Shown one piece after another: positions 1 to 7,250 of a stretch of 37,057 nt of DNA. Numbering within the stretch: the first letter of the stretch is position 1; every line of letters starts with the position of its first letter. The notes under the pieces were generated by a model. The model was given only the letters and a program-made list of their open reading frames with translations, searched no databases and was not told the DNA's origin. Position numbers and translations under genes: made by a program. Source of the stretch: a virus; IMG/VR virus record IMGVR_UViG_3300042301_000370, positions 1 to 37,057 of that record, one strand, 5' to 3'.

Positions 1-1331
1 AAACAGCTACTGCATCTCGCAACACGCTTACCAACGCTAAAAACGCTTTAAACGCCATGACTGGCCCAGAGCGTGAGCTTGCCTTGAACCGCGCTAACTT
101 AGGCAAGTCTGTGGCTGAATATGAAGCCCAAGCAGGTAAGTTAGGTAAAGAAGCGGCGACCAAAGTACAAGAAGTGCGTGATTTGATCAGCGCAGGTAAT
201 GCAGCAGAAGCCTACGCTAAGTTGCAAGTTATCAAACAAGGCTTGCCAACAAGCACTGCTCGCTACACTTACGCTAATGAGTTGGCTGAAAAAGCCTTTG
301 GCGAATGGTCTGACAAAGCAGCGCAGGCATCCTTAGACCTTGGTCAAGGCGCTCGTTTTGCAGGTGATGCAGCTAAGACCTTGCGTAACTACGGTATCAA
401 ACCTATTGAAGGCGCGCCGTTGGTACAAAATATTATGGGTATAGCTGACAACCCAGCGTTTGCGGGCAATGATGTGTTGGCAGGCGCAGTGCGTAACGTA
501 GCCGACGACATCGCTAAGTGGACTAGCTCAGGCGGTGTGGTTGATGCTAGAGCTTTGGACGCTATTCGTAAGAACTCTGTCAACGCAGCGATTGAGAAGT
601 TACGCCCAGGCTTAGACGCAACGTCACAGAAGAAGTTGGCTGCAAGCGTGTTGTCTGACATCAAGCCATTATTGATCGACGCGATTGAAGGTGCAGGCGG
701 TACAGGCTACCGTAAATACTTAGAGAATTACACTAAGGGTATGCAAAACATCGGTCAGACCAAGTTGGGCGCGCAAGCAATGGACTTGTACAAGAAGTCA
801 CCGCAACAGTTTGTTGACTTGGTTGAAGGCAATTCACCAGAAATGGTTGAAAAAGTCTTTGGTTCTGGCAATTACGACATTGCTGTTGAAATGAGCAAAG
901 ACGCCTTGAAAACACTCAAGGGTGCGGCTCAACAAGTTAAAACAGGTGCTGAAGTAGCTAAACAGGCCACAGCAGGTGAGCAAGCCTTGGTTGAGCTAAT
1001 GAAGGACAACGTTTCAACATTAAAGTTGCCTAACGTATTTAGCGTGGTAGCGACAACAACCAACAAAGCTTTGGACATTCTTGAAAAGAAAGTCGGTAAA
1101 GCAACTATGGCTAAGTTGACTGAAGCGGCTAAAACATCTAAGAGCTTTGATGATTTATTAAACACTTTGCCTGCATCTGAGCGCAACATTGTTCTTAAAA
1201 CTATCCGTGACCCAAGTCAATGGAAAATATCTAAAGAAGTTGCTAAAGCAAGTGAAAAAGCAAGAGGTGGCGTTGTTGCAGGTGCTAACGCGTTATCAGA
1301 GGACAAAAACCAAAACGCATTGGCTCGATAA
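1..1331 (+). CDS. Large ejection/internal virion protein, 3' part (continues from 36066)
   Basis: This is the C-terminal part of a 731-aa protein whose first codons lie at 36066-37057. The reading frame is open at base 1, and bases 1-127 repeat 36931-37057 in the same frame, so the ATG at 57 is an internal methionine and not the start. The visible part is rich in Ala, Lys and Gly and is predicted to be mostly helical, with no Cys and no enzyme motif I can recognise. By position, last of three large genes after the gp4/gp10-like connectors, it corresponds to the largest DNA-ejection protein of P22-like phages (gp16 position). That role is inferred from gene order, size and composition, not from sequence identity. 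The stop overlaps the next start (TAATG). Confidence 0.75.
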   Translation, partial: TATASRNTLTNAKNALNAMTGPERELALNRANLGKSVAEYEAQAGKLGKEAATKVQEVRDLISAGNAAEAYAKLQVIKQGLPTSTARYTYANELAEKAFGEWSDKAAQASLDLGQGARFAGDAAKTLRNYGIKPIEGAPLVQNIMGIADNPAFAGNDVLAGAVRNVADDIAKWTSSGGVVDARALDAIRKNSVNAAIEKLRPGLDATSQKKLAASVLSDIKPLLIDAIEGAGGTGYRKYLENYTKGMQNIGQTKLGAQAMDLYKKSPQQFVDLVEGNSPEMVEKVFGSGNYDIAVEMSKDALKTLKGAAQQVKTGAEVAKQATAGEQALVELMKDNVSTLKLPNVFSVVATTTNKALDILEKKVGKATMAKLTEAAKTSKSFDDLLNTLPASERNIVLKTIRDPSQWKISKEVAKASEKARGGVVAGANALSEDKNQNALAR

Positions 1332-1582
1332 TGGATCAGGCGTTAATTAACTGGGTATTTGCTGGTGCTGGCGCAGCTTTTGGATGGGTGCTTAAAGTGG
1401 TGTGGGACGCCATTCAGGAACTTAAGCGCGACTTGCGTGAAATTGAAAAAGACGTTGTGCGTCGTGATGATTTTAAAGATGTCATCAAAGAAATCAAAGA
1501 CGACATGAAAGACGGCTTTAGCAAAATTGACAACACCTTGGGTGTACTTTTTAAAAAGATTGACCACCTAAACGAGAAATGA
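1331..1582 (+). CDS. Small membrane protein with coiled coil (lysis region)
   Basis: An 83-aa protein with one hydrophobic segment near the N-terminus (about residues 6-26, Gly/Ala-rich) followed by a highly charged heptad-like helix full of Lys, Asp and Glu. This layout resembles XhlA/haemolysin-type or other phage lysis accessory proteins, but I see no family-defining motif. It starts on TAATG with the ejection-protein gene and overlaps the next gene by ATGA, so it is translationally coupled into the lysis block. A membrane-anchored coiled-coil role in lysis or virion assembly is inference. Confidence 0.75.
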   Translation: MDQALINWVFAGAGAAFGWVLKVVWDAIQELKRDLREIEKDVVRRDDFKDVIKEIKDDMKDGFSKIDNTLGVLFKKIDHLNEK

Positions 1583-2160
1583 AAGACTTACTGCCACAAA
1601 TCCTAGCCTATGTCAGCAGTCCGTTTAGGCTGTTTGCGGTGGTATTGATGGCAGTTCTGACGTTTGCAGGCTACTTTGTTTGGCAGAACCAAGGCTTGAT
1701 GCTTGATGCTTACACCAAGTCCAAACAACTACCTTCCATGAACACTGCTCGGTATGATGACGCAGCCAAGGTAATATTTAAAGGTACAAACGCTGACATG
1801 GTTGTTATCTTTTCAGTCAACCCCTTGCTTGGCACTCGCATTGTAGAGCGAGCATATTTACCCGATAAACGGTACAAAGAGTTTGATGGCTACGACGTAG
1901 GTCTTTTTACTTCTAATATAGCCAACAATAACGACATCATTAAATTGATGGCTAATGAAATACCTTGTAGCGAATACAAAACAGCGCAGTCCGAAATAGG
2001 CCTATGGTACAAATCCGTAGGTATTAACTACACTTGCCGCATATCTGTACCGCCTGACACAAACAAGTTTATTGGTCAAATAACCGTTGGTTGGAAAACA
2101 ACCCCTGAAGCCCCCCAAGCTATGTTAACCATAGCAAGTTCAATGTTAATGAGGAAATAG
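1579..2160 (+). CDS. Membrane-anchored hypothetical protein
   Basis: A 193-aa protein with one N-terminal transmembrane helix (about residues 17-37) and a soluble domain of about 150 residues containing two Cys (in IPCSEY and YTCRI) that could pair in the periplasm. With N-in topology the domain would be periplasmic. I do not recognise the family. It sits between a small membrane protein and the holin, and starts inside the preceding stop (ATGA), which suggests a host-envelope or lysis-related function. It carries no lipobox, so it is not an obvious spanin. Confidence 0.75.
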   Translation: MKDLLPQILAYVSSPFRLFAVVLMAVLTFAGYFVWQNQGLMLDAYTKSKQLPSMNTARYDDAAKVIFKGTNADMVVIFSVNPLLGTRIVERAYLPDKRYKEFDGYDVGLFTSNIANNNDIIKLMANEIPCSEYKTAQSEIGLWYKSVGINYTCRISVPPDTNKFIGQITVGWKTTPEAPQAMLTIASSMLMRK

Positions 2161-2161
2161 T

Positions 2162-2566
2162 ATGTTACCTATTGCAGCCTTACTAGATGTTGGCATGAAA
2201 GTGCTAGACAAGTTTGTCCCGGATCCTGAAGCCAAAGCCAAGGCGCAAGCTGAGTTGCTGAAGATGCAGCAAGAAGGTCGATTAGCTGAATTACAAGCTG
2301 ATACTGTAGAAATGCAAGAACTGACTAAGCGACAAGAGGCTGACATGAGGTCAGATTCTTGGCTATCTAAGAACATTCGCCCTATGACGCTTATCTTTAT
2401 TTTGGCTGGTTACTTTACCTTTGCCATGATGTCAGCGTTTGATATTGAAACTAATCGCGCTTATGTTGAGTTGTTAGGTCAATGGGGTATGTTGATTATG
2501 TCGTTCTATTTTGGTGGCCGTACACTTGAGAAAATCATTGATATGAAGGGTAAAAAAGATGCTTGA
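2162..2566 (+). CDS. Holin, 3TM-type
   Basis: A 134-aa protein. Its N-terminal half is a charged helix rich in Ala, Glu, Gln and Lys, with a PDPEAKAKAQAELL stretch typical of the 3TM holin family. The C-terminal half holds two clear hydrophobic segments (about residues 75-97 and 105-122) preceded by the WLSKNIRP motif. The family makes lesions in the inner membrane that release the endolysin. A good ribosome binding site (GAGGAAA) lies before the ATG, and the gene overlaps the endolysin by 8 bases, the usual lysis-cassette arrangement. The family call is from memory of the pattern. Confidence 0.8.
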   Translation: MLPIAALLDVGMKVLDKFVPDPEAKAKAQAELLKMQQEGRLAELQADTVEMQELTKRQEADMRSDSWLSKNIRPMTLIFILAGYFTFAMMSAFDIETNRAYVELLGQWGMLIMSFYFGGRTLEKIIDMKGKKDA

Positions 2567-3092
2567 GAACTTAGACCGCGCTTTGGCGCACACTCTCAAA
2601 GAAGAAGGTGGCTACGTCAATCATCCATCTGATCCAGGCGGTATGACTAATTTGGGCGTGACCAAGCGGGTTTGGGAAGAATGGGTGGGGCATCCTGTTG
2701 ACGAAAAGCAAATGAGAGCCCTCGTCGCAGCCGACGTGACCCCACTATATCAGAGGAAGTATTGGAACGCTACTCGTTGTTCTGATTTGCCTGCCGGCTT
2801 GGATTTGTGCGTGTTTGACACCGCAGTCAACTCTGGCCCAGGGCGAGCCATCAAGCTATTGCAAACATACGTAGGTGTGGCAGCAGATGGCGCTATCGGC
2901 GACAAAACCTTGGCTGCTATCAATCAGTTTAAGAACCAAGCCTTGATTGACTTAATCAACGGGTATTGTGACAGCCGCCAAGCCTTCTTAGCTGGCTTGC
3001 CTACGTTTGCTACCTTCGGTAAAGGTTGGACTGCTCGCGTTGATCGGTTGAGGTCTGAAGCTGTAGAGTTGGCAGGGCAATCACGCCCTTGA
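2559..3092 (+). CDS. Endolysin, GH108 N-acetylmuramidase
   Basis: A 177-aa protein with the glycoside hydrolase 108 signature near the N-terminus: EEGGYVNHPSDPGG followed by TNLGVT, where the first Glu pair (residues 15-16) holds the expected catalytic acid. The second half (ADGAIGDKTLAAI) matches the peptidoglycan-binding domain that follows in this family. It cleaves the glycan backbone of the cell wall at the end of infection. No signal peptide or SAR segment is visible, so export depends on the holin just upstream. It is the last gene of the late operon and converges on the minus-strand cassette with only about 30 bases between them. Confidence 0.92.
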   Translation: MLENLDRALAHTLKEEGGYVNHPSDPGGMTNLGVTKRVWEEWVGHPVDEKQMRALVAADVTPLYQRKYWNATRCSDLPAGLDLCVFDTAVNSGPGRAIKLLQTYVGVAADGAIGDKTLAAINQFKNQALIDLINGYCDSRQAFLAGLPTFATFGKGWTARVDRLRSEAVELAGQSRP

Positions 3093-3123
3093 CGGCATTC
3101 GCCATCGCAAGGTGGACAAGTTC

Positions 3124-3288
3124 TCATTTTGAATCCAATCTACAAGTAAATTGCGCCTTAACTATCTCCATGACTGCTTGGTAAGATAGTTGGGCGTGAC
3201 GCCCATGCTTGTGACCTGTACCGTAGGCAAACACCACGCTCACGATAAAGGCCACTGCGTACAGGGTAACGATGGCAGGCTTGCTCAT
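3124..3288 (-). CDS. Small single-pass membrane protein
   Basis: A 54-aa ORF reading from the ATG at 3288 to a TGA at 3124-3126. Residues about 4-22 form a hydrophobic helix, followed by a His/Lys-rich stretch (GHKHGRHAQ) and one Cys. The start overlaps the stop of the preceding gene by ATGA, like most genes in this cassette, which supports it being real. It is the last gene of the leftward operon and lies back to back with the endolysin end. Function unknown; a membrane or lysis-accessory role is only a guess. Confidence 0.6.
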   Translation of the reverse strand: MSKPAIVTLYAVAFIVSVVFAYGTGHKHGRHAQLSYQAVMEIVKAQFTCRLDSK

Positions 3289-3506
3289 TTTTTCTTCAGC
3301 ACCTTGGGTTGATTCTGTCTGAGGATTTCCACAGGCACGTCTAGGCGTTTGACTTGGTTGTCCTTATGGCAACACCACTTGGCACCCATCTTTTCAATTA
3401 TGTCTTTAGCATCGCCATCTATGACCGCGGGCATAAAGTCTAAAACGGCGTTAAAACGCCCTGCGCTAATCATTTGTTTCACGAGCTCTCTGTCGCTGTT
3501 CTTCAC
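3285..3506 (-). CDS. Hypothetical small protein, GTG start
   Basis: A 73-aa protein with no family I recognise. It contains a CC pair followed by H (WCCHKDN), a helical N-terminal half and a very basic C-terminus ending in KKK. The start is GTG, chosen because a near-perfect AAGGAG sequence lies 6 bases upstream. Its 5' end overlaps the 3' end of the zinc-ribbon ORF by 41 bases in another frame, and its stop overlaps the next start by ATGA. Confidence 0.65.
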   Translation of the reverse strand: MKNSDRELVKQMISAGRFNAVLDFMPAVIDGDAKDIIEKMGAKWCCHKDNQVKRLDVPVEILRQNQPKVLKKK

Positions 3507-3630
3507 GTTCTCTCCTTAATTCATTGCACTTAAAACAAATCCACTTGTATGTGAGGCCATCCGGGCTGGTGATTCTCCGCCCCGTTTGGTTGTAGCTGCT
3601 CAGTTGGCAGTTGCTGCAAATTCTGTTCAT
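3466..3630 (-). CDS. Overlapping zinc-ribbon protein
   Basis: A 54-aa ORF that shares DNA with both neighbours: 101 bases with the end of the gene at 3530-3766 and 41 bases with the start of the gene at 3285-3506, in a different frame. It begins MNRICSNC and has a second CFKC knuckle about 26 residues later, a CxxC...CxxC pair typical of a zinc ribbon, followed by a highly charged Arg/Glu helix. A random out-of-frame ORF would rarely give two well-spaced CxxC pairs, so I think it is real. The ribosome binding site is weak (GAAAG). Function unknown; nucleic-acid or protein binding would fit the fold. Confidence 0.6.
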   Translation of the reverse strand: MNRICSNCQLSSYNQTGRRITSPDGLTYKWICFKCNELRREREEQRQRARETND

Positions 3631-3766
3631 GCGGTGTTTCTTTCAATAAAGTTCTGTATGCGTCAATGGCGACGCGTAAATCGTTGCGTAAATGCAGCAT
3701 CTCTTGGGTGCTGTCACTAGCAAACTTTACCAAATTTGCATGGCTCCAAGTACTAAAATCGGTCAT
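3530..3766 (-). CDS. Hypothetical small phage protein
   Basis: A 78-aa protein. The first 40 residues (containing WSHANLVKFA) form a probable helix and resemble small proteins seen next to phage replication genes. The last 35 are Gln/Asn/Pro-rich and low in structure, exactly where the DNA also codes the zinc-ribbon protein in another frame. The start overlaps the preceding stop by ATGA. The disordered tail may be a by-product of the overlap. No function can be assigned. Confidence 0.65.
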   Translation of the reverse strand: MTDFSTWSHANLVKFASDSTQEMLHLRNDLRVAIDAYRTLLKETPHEQNLQQLPTEQLQPNGAENHQPGWPHIQVDLF

Positions 3767-3957
3767 GGCTGGGCTGCTTCTTTCATAATTTCAATACGTT
3801 CACGGGATGCTCGCACAATCGTATAGCGTTGGTGCAGGCGTTGTAGGACAGAAGCACGGCGCTCGCCAGTGCGTTCTTCGTTGAGCATGGCTACTAGCTC
3901 ATCTTCGGTGAGTTGCGTCAGCACATCATTTAGTGCGCGCCAGCTTAATCTTTTCAC
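3763..3957 (-). CDS. Hypothetical small helical protein
   Basis: A 64-aa charged helical protein with an LTEDELVAMLNEERTGERR segment followed by LHQRY. I associate this pattern with small conserved phage proteins of unknown function near replication genes, from memory only. It overlaps the upstream coiled-coil gene by 32 bases and the downstream gene by ATGA. No enzymatic motif, membrane segment or metal site is visible. Confidence 0.65.
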   Translation of the reverse strand: MKRLSWRALNDVLTQLTEDELVAMLNEERTGERRASVLQRLHQRYTIVRASRERIEIMKEAAQP

Positions 3958-4099
3958 GGATAATCCTTTCGTTCAGTTGTACGACCTTGTTAACGGCTCG
4001 CTCATGGGCGCGCTTGGCAGACGTAGCAAACCTAGCACGGATGGTGGCTTCAGCTTTAGCAGCCTTTAGTTGTGTTCTTAAACTTAACAGTTTGCTCAT
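3926..4099 (-). CDS. Small basic coiled-coil protein
   Basis: A 57-aa ORF from the ATG at 4099, preceded by an AAAGGAAG ribosome binding site 5 bases away. The product is Lys/Arg/Ala-rich and a single probable helix throughout, with few hydrophobic core residues. It overlaps the upstream gene by 44 bases and the downstream gene by 32 bases, in keeping with the compressed cassette. A nucleic-acid-binding or adaptor helix is possible, but nothing in the sequence proves it. Confidence 0.55.
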   Translation of the reverse strand: MSKLLSLRTQLKAAKAEATIRARFATSAKRAHERAVNKVVQLNERIIREKIKLARTK

Positions 4100-4226
4100 G
4101 TAACTTCCTTTCTAATATTTCAATCTCTAAAACCAAGTCACGGATCATGTGTGCGATGTTCGTGTCTGGTGCGTATTCGTCAATGTCATCAGCCATCTGT
4201 TTGGCTTTTTCAATTAAGTTGCTCAT
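4056..4226 (-). CDS. Small acidic helical protein
   Basis: A 56-aa ORF starting at 4226, where its ATG overlaps the TGA of the helicase gene (ATGA). The N-terminal two thirds are acidic (ADDIDEYAPD), then a leucine-rich coiled-coil-like stretch (LVLEIEILERKL). It could pair with the basic helical protein encoded next, whose ribosome binding site lies inside this gene, but that is speculation. Family unknown. Confidence 0.55.
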   Translation of the reverse strand: MSNLIEKAKQMADDIDEYAPDTNIAHMIRDLVLEIEILERKLHEQTVKFKNTTKGC

Positions 4227-5557
4227 TTCAGTTCCTCTAGTGCTATGTCAGATATGGCCCTTTTATCCTTCAGGGCGCCCCAAATGCGTTCATCTATGGT
4301 TTTGTTAGCCATCAATAGATAAACCCAAACGTTGTGCGTCTGCCCTGATCGGTGCAAGCGCCCAACGGTTTGTTCGTACAGTTCCAAGCTCCAAGGCAGG
4401 GAAACAAACACCATTTTGCAACCGCCATGCTGTAAGTTCAAGCCATGCCCTGCTGACTTAGGGTGAATCAATAGCAGTTCAATCTTGCCATCATTCCAAC
4501 GCTCAATGGCCTTGGTGTCGTTAATCGTCTGAGCGTGAGGATACCTGCGCTTGAGTTCAGCCAGTTCTTCTACGTAGTTGTAGACGATGATGGTGTTGGC
4601 GTGTTGGTTCTCCTCAATCAACTCGTCTAGCAAGTCAAACTTATGGTAACTGAACCACAGGGGCGTATTGGATACGTTGAACTTGCCTGGCGTGTCCGAT
4701 GCAGTCGTTTCGGTGTTGTAAACGAAACCTGATGACATCTGCTGTAGCTTGCCTGTTACCACACCTGCGTTAACGGCTGTAATCTGCTCAGTGCCAAACT
4801 CCACCACAAAGTCCTTCTTCATCTTTTCGTAGGGTGCTCGGTCATCTAGGTCGCACTTCATCTCAACTACATGGCATGGTGGCAGCTTGTCCTTGTATTC
4901 GCCTGCGTCTAACAGGAATGTTGCTGGTTTGATCTGTTTCATAACCGCCTCTAGTGAACCTACACGTGGCGCCCATTCGCCAAAGTCCTTGTTAACAAGA
5001 ACGAAATACTGCTGCATAAATGCGCCCTTGGCACGGCCTAACAAACTTTGATCCACAATCTTGCACTGACCAAACACATCCTCAAGACCGTTGCTAGTGA
5101 ACGAACCAGTCAAGCCCCAACGCACCTTAATCTTGTCAATCACTTTAGACAGGGCTTTAAAGCGCAGTCCTGATGAGTTCTTGAGCCTTGTCAGTTCGTC
5201 AAACACGATGCCATCAAAGTTCAAGTCTTGCGTAGCCAACCACTGTATGTTGTCGTAGTTAGTCACTACCACAGGCATATCAGACATGAGGGCGTGTAGG
5301 CGTTGCGCTGGCGTACCAACTGCAACGGCTAACGGCATACCATCCGCCCATTTAGGTTGCTCTACAGGCCACACGTCGGTGCAGACGCGCTTAGGGGCTA
5401 ACACTAGCCAACGCTTAACGATGCCACAGCGCAACATATCGGACATAGCCGTAAGGGTAATAGCCGTCTTGCCTGCGCCCACAGGCGCAAGAATCATGGC
5501 GCGGTCATGCTCGTACAAGAAGTCGGCAGCCTTCTCTTGGTAATCACGTAATTTCAT
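4223..5557 (-). CDS. SNF2-like superfamily 2 DNA helicase/translocase
   Basis: A 444-aa two-lobed SF2 ATPase. The Q-motif-like start is MKLRDYQEKAADFL, Walker A is APVGAGKTA (residues 24-32), the Walker B variant is FDELTRLKN (119-127, DELT in place of DEAH), a VTNYDNI segment lies between, and the second lobe ends with SAGHGLNLQ and motif VI QTVGRLHRSGQ (396-406). These are the features of the small SNF2-type helicases found with VRR-NUC nucleases in phage replication modules. It should move on duplex DNA using ATP, for example remodelling forks or recombination intermediates. Its start overlaps the methyltransferase stop by ATGA. Confidence 0.92.
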   Translation of the reverse strand: MKLRDYQEKAADFLYEHDRAMILAPVGAGKTAITLTAMSDMLRCGIVKRWLVLAPKRVCTDVWPVEQPKWADGMPLAVAVGTPAQRLHALMSDMPVVVTNYDNIQWLATQDLNFDGIVFDELTRLKNSSGLRFKALSKVIDKIKVRWGLTGSFTSNGLEDVFGQCKIVDQSLLGRAKGAFMQQYFVLVNKDFGEWAPRVGSLEAVMKQIKPATFLLDAGEYKDKLPPCHVVEMKCDLDDRAPYEKMKKDFVVEFGTEQITAVNAGVVTGKLQQMSSGFVYNTETTASDTPGKFNVSNTPLWFSYHKFDLLDELIEENQHANTIIVYNYVEELAELKRRYPHAQTINDTKAIERWNDGKIELLLIHPKSAGHGLNLQHGGCKMVFVSLPWSLELYEQTVGRLHRSGQTHNVWVYLLMANKTIDERIWGALKDKRAISDIALEELK

Positions 5558-6774
5558 AGCTTATCAACCATATCAATACCATCACCAATCCACTGCATCA
5601 CAGGCACAGCCATTGAGTTACCAAGGGCTTTGTAGCGCAAGCTGTCAGGCGATAGGTCTTTCTTGCGCCAAGGCACGTTGGTGTATCCGTCAGGAAAGCC
5701 TTGCAAGCGTTCGCATTCAATCGGTGTCAAACGACGCACTTTGGTGTCATAGAACAAGTGTTGATCTTGTAAAGTTGACAGCGTAAACGCTTGCTCATCT
5801 TGACCAAGGTAACCTTTACCACCGCCTTCACAGCCGCCACGTACTTTGAATGTGTGCGCTACAGCATGACGGTCAATCGTGTTCAAAGTAAAACTAACTT
5901 CTTCGTTGATGCCATCACCTTGTGGCCCGTTGTGGTCTTGACGACCAATCATAGAGCCTTGGATGCCATACGCTTCAACCAACGGTACGTTGCCACCACC
6001 TGTACCCCAACGACTTGTCACGGTCTGACACGTGTCGCCCATCTCTTTAACACGGCTGTCAGCAGGATGAGTTTCGTAAACTTTCTGCGTTAAGAAGGTT
6101 TCGCTTCCGCCACCGAGGACTCCACCGCTTGCCTTAAGGGTTCCTCCAATATCTCCTTGCTTATATTGAGCAAGGCTACTTTCAAAGAAAGCGGTAGGCT
6201 CTTTCCCCGACGCTCTGCTCGGCGCAGTATCCCTGCGCAAGCTACCGCGCTCAAATAATACTGCTGCGGGAGGGCGCCAATCTCCAAGGTATCCGACAAC
6301 AAAGACACGACGGCGTCGCTGTGCCACTCCGAAGTACTGAGCGTCAAGCACTCGGTAGGCGAACCCATACCCGAGTTGAGCCAACGCCCCGAGGAAGGAG
6401 CCAAAGTCCCGTCCTCCTGAACTTGACAAGACACCTGGGACGTTTTCCCAGACGAACCACTTGGGTCTAAAGTGGTCAAGCATTCCGCAATAGACGAGCG
6501 CCAAGTTACCACGTGGGTCATCCATTCCTTTCCTGAGTCCTGCGACTGAGAAGGACTGACAAGGGGTTCCTCCAACGATAAGGTCAACTGATCCATCTAA
6601 ACTCCAATCTTTATATTTAGTCATGTCACCATAGTTAGTGACGTCGGGGTAATGATGCGCTAAGACAGCGCTAGGGAACGGCTCAATCTCGCTGTAACCC
6701 GCAGGTTTCCAACCTAAATCGTGCCATGCAACGGTTGCGGCTTCAATGCCACTGCAAACTGATAAGTATTTCAA
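5554..6774 (-). CDS. DNA C5-cytosine methyltransferase (orphan)
   Basis: A 406-aa C5-cytosine methyltransferase with motif I (CSGIEAATVAW), the catalytic GGTPCQSFS loop (Cys72), the motif VI WENVPG, motif VIII QRRRRVF and the C-terminal RYKALGNSMAVPV helix. The variable region between about 165 and 370 should recognise the target. It transfers methyl groups to cytosines in duplex DNA and, with no restriction enzyme nearby, probably protects phage DNA from host restriction. The start is TTG at 6774, overlapping the upstream TGA (TTGA); this is the only start that keeps motif I. Residues about 60-228 are also coded in another frame by the nested ORF. Confidence 0.93.
   Translation of the reverse strand: MKYLSVCSGIEAATVAWHDLGWKPAGYSEIEPFPSAVLAHHYPDVTNYGDMTKYKDWSLDGSVDLIVGGTPCQSFSVAGLRKGMDDPRGNLALVYCGMLDHFRPKWFVWENVPGVLSSSGGRDFGSFLGALAQLGYGFAYRVLDAQYFGVAQRRRRVFVVGYLGDWRPPAAVLFERGSLRRDTAPSRASGKEPTAFFESSLAQYKQGDIGGTLKASGGVLGGGSETFLTQKVYETHPADSRVKEMGDTCQTVTSRWGTGGGNVPLVEAYGIQGSMIGRQDHNGPQGDGINEEVSFTLNTIDRHAVAHTFKVRGGCEGGGKGYLGQDEQAFTLSTLQDQHLFYDTKVRRLTPIECERLQGFPDGYTNVPWRKKDLSPDSLRYKALGNSMAVPVMQWIGDGIDMVDKL
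6090..6596 (-). CDS. Nested overlapping ORF inside the methyltransferase gene
   Basis: A 168-codon ORF on the same strand as the methyltransferase but in another frame, lying entirely inside it. Its ATG at 6596 has a GGAG 5 bases upstream (GGAGTTTAGATG). The product is Ser-rich at the N-terminus and ends with a basic helical block, ACAGILRRAERRGKSLP (residues 118-135). I recall this block in phage proteins annotated as hypothetical near DNA methylases, but I could not check that here. If the memory is right, both frames are under selection. Alternatively the ORF is only a chance opening imposed by the methyltransferase codons. Function unknown. Confidence 0.55.
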   Translation of the reverse strand: MDQLTLSLEEPLVSPSQSQDSGKEWMTHVVTWRSSIAECLTTLDPSGSSGKTSQVSCQVQEDGTLAPSSGRWLNSGMGSPTECLTLSTSEWHSDAVVSLLSDTLEIGALPQQYYLSAVACAGILRRAERRGKSLPLSLKVALLNISKEILEEPLRQAVESSVAEAKPS

Positions 6775-6929
6775 AATGGTGCCTCTCCAACGATGTCAAA
6801 TAGGTTAGGTTTTACTTTGCGTGGAAGCACGACTAATGACCAATCATGTTGCATAAATGCAACAGCTTCAGCACGGGTGTGGAAGATACGCAGGGCTTGG
6901 CCTGTTTCATCTTTAACGAGGTAGCGCAT
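6771..6929 (-). CDS. Hypothetical 52-aa protein
   Basis: A small protein starting MRYLVKDETGQALRIFHTRAE and continuing with HDWSLVVLPRK. A longer frame exists upstream, but the ATG at 6929 is preferred because the upstream part only overlaps the nuclease gene in antiphase and the protein-like sequence begins here. It overlaps the nuclease gene by 17 bases and the methyltransferase start by TTGA, so it is probably translated by coupling. The pattern suggests a small alpha/beta fold; function unknown. Confidence 0.65.
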   Translation of the reverse strand: MRYLVKDETGQALRIFHTRAEAVAFMQHDWSLVVLPRKVKPNLFDIVGEAPF

Positions 6930-7194
6930 TGTCCATCCAAGTATCAACGTGTTCTTTTGACCACAAGCAAGCGTAGTTTTGATGCAGTGACTTAAGATTG
7001 TGAGCATGAACTTGTTGCAGCGCACTCAACTTACCACCTTCAGTTTTAAGTTCTACAAACCATGTCACACCGCCTGGCAAACAAGCGATGCGGTCTGTGA
7101 CACCCCGCTGGGTGGGGCTTCGGAACTTATAGGTGATGCCACCTAGCCGTTGCACGGCCCAGATAAAATATTTCTCTACTTCTTTTTCTAACAT
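6913..7194 (-). CDS. VRR-NUC domain nuclease
   Basis: A 93-aa single-domain protein. The core GVTDRIACLPGGVTWFVELK shows the PD-(D/E)xK catalytic set (Asp34, Glu48-x-Lys50), followed by GGKLSALQ with the conserved Gln, as in VRR-NUC nucleases. Such stand-alone domains act as structure-specific DNA nucleases, probably on replication or recombination intermediates, and often accompany an SNF2-like helicase as here. The ATG at 7194 is chosen over one 87 bases upstream because an AGGAG site lies 8 bases before it and the upstream part covers the promoter. First gene of the leftward operon. Confidence 0.88.
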   Translation of the reverse strand: MLEKEVEKYFIWAVQRLGGITYKFRSPTQRGVTDRIACLPGGVTWFVELKTEGGKLSALQQVHAHNLKSLHQNYACLWSKEHVDTWMDNALPR

Positions 7195-7220
7195 AGTGTA
7201 TTCTCCTGTTTGTGTAACAG

Positions 7221-7250
7221 AATATACCACAGTAAAAAAGTTTTGCACAA
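7221..7250 (-). promoter_or_regulatory. Leftward promoter of the nuclease-methyltransferase-helicase operon
   Basis: On the minus strand, TTGTGC (7245-7250), an 18-base spacer and TATATT (7221-7226) preceded by TGG, an extended -10. The expected start of transcription, near 7214, leaves a short leader containing the AGGAG of the nuclease gene. Its -35 box shares bases with the -35 of the rightward promoter. Confidence 0.5.

Noticed and set aside
57-1331. Separate 424-aa gene starting at base 57
   Set aside because: The frame is open upstream through the circular joint to 36066; this ATG is an internal codon.
3074-3089. Hairpin AGGGC-AATCAC-GCCCT at the end of the endolysin gene as terminator
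   Set aside because: Only 5 bp, inside the coding sequence, and without a T-run on either strand; the converging operons seem to lack a classic terminator here.
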